Below are positions 7,182-7,517 of a DNA stretch of 7,517 bases, in pieces. Position numbers and translations under genes: made by a program. Source of the stretch: UBA1038 sp964481445. GTDB taxonomy: Bacteria; Bacillota; Clostridia; Christensenellales; Aristaeellaceae. The DNA is taken from assembly GCA_964481445.1 (NCBI GenBank), contig CAYZTQ010000091.1, positions 1-7,517 of the forward strand, written 5' to 3'. The notes under the pieces are model-generated. The model was given only the letters and a program-made list of their open reading frames with translations, did not search any database and was not told the origin of the DNA. Each line of letters opens with the position of its first letter. Position 1 is the first letter of the stretch.

Positions 7182-7517
7182 TCAGCCCACCTTTTTAAGA
7201 AAATCGTCGATCATCTGCTGATGCTCGGACTGCCTGATCTCGCGGCCCAGCACCTTTGAGGCGATTTCGACGCTCAGCGCGGCGGTCTCGTCGGCCATGG
7301 CTTCGCGGGCGTTGGCAAGAATATCCTGCGCCTCTTTGCGGGCCTTTGCGAGAATCTCTTCCGCCTGAGCCTTCGCGTCGTCCACGATGCTCTGGGCGCG
7401 CTCGCTGGCCTGCTGGGCGCCGGATTTGAGGATATTCTGCACCTCATCCTGCGCGCCGCGGTTCTTTTCCTGCGCCTGCGCGTATTCCTCTTCGGATTTT
7501 TTCAGCGCCTCGTCCGC
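7182..7517 (-). CDS. atpF: ATP synthase F0 subunit b, C-terminal part, truncated by window edge
   Basis: Subunit b forms the dimeric peripheral stalk that holds F1 still against the rotor. The frame is open to the window edge; 111 residues are visible, beginning ADEALKKSEEEYAQAQEKNR. The sequence is almost entirely a charged Ala/Glu/Lys/Gln-rich helix typical of the b coiled coil (AKAQAEEILAKARKEAQDIL and so on). It ends with ALSVEIASKVLGREIRQSEH and IDDFLKKVG, which matches the standard b C-terminus (A-x-KLLGREI...IDEFL). The N-terminal membrane segment lies outside the window. An internal GTG at 7440-7442 could be mistaken for a start, but coding clearly continues upstream. The gene stops (TGA) 2 bp before atpH. 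The C-terminus is of ordinary type and is not fused to delta. Confidence 0.95.
   Translation of the reverse strand, partial: ADEALKKSEEEYAQAQEKNRGAQDEVQNILKSGAQQASERAQSIVDDAKAQAEEILAKARKEAQDILANAREAMADETAALSVEIASKVLGREIRQSEHQQMIDDFLKKVG

Noticed and set aside
7180..7442. Frameshifted or hidden N-terminal half of delta upstream of atpH
   Set aside because: The DNA here encodes the ordinary C-terminal helix of subunit b in an intact frame, so no relic of a delta N-terminal domain can be present.

Overview
This window most likely comes from an anaerobic, Gram-positive-type bacterium of the Bacillota (probably class Clostridia). The evidence is a standard F-type ATP synthase gene order, strong GGAGG-type ribosome binding sites, consensus sigma-A-like promoters, and secreted proteins with choline/cell-wall-binding repeats. 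Genus and species cannot be read from the sequence. Every supported gene lies on the minus strand, so transcription runs from high to low coordinates.

Region 2642-7517 is the distal part of a GC-rich atp operon: atpF (b, truncated by the window edge), atpH (delta), atpA (alpha), atpG (gamma), atpD (beta), atpC (epsilon), then a clear rho-independent terminator. The genes are packed with 2-20 bp gaps or 4-8 bp overlaps (ATGCTTGA between atpH and atpA, ATGA between atpA and atpG, ATGGCTAA between atpD and atpC), which suggests translational coupling. Alpha, beta and gamma carry the expected nucleotide-binding and rotor motifs. Epsilon carries an IDQKRA motif matching the known ATP-binding I(L)DXXRA signature. 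The striking departure is delta: it is only 81 residues and consists of the C-terminal domain alone. The roughly 100-residue N-terminal helical domain, which normally clamps delta to the alpha subunits, is missing, and there is no room for it because atpF ends 2 bp upstream.

Region 1979-2641 is an AT-rich gap with no convincing gene. It contains a perfect 12-bp-arm palindrome (2576-2601), a less AT-rich patch (about 2425-2500), and a consensus promoter with an upstream inverted repeat just before the next gene.

Region 1-1978 holds two co-oriented paralogous genes for secreted proteins. The complete one (590-1978) has a signal peptide, two related beta-sandwich-like domains, and a C-terminal array of about ten roughly 20-residue aromatic cell-wall/choline-binding repeats encoded by 60-bp tandem DNA repeats. 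The second (1-292) is cut by the window edge; its signal peptide and first domain match the same design. Each has its own TTGACA-N17-(TATATT or GATAAT) promoter and GGAGG site. They look like an independently expressed surface-protein family that merely sits downstream of the atp operon.
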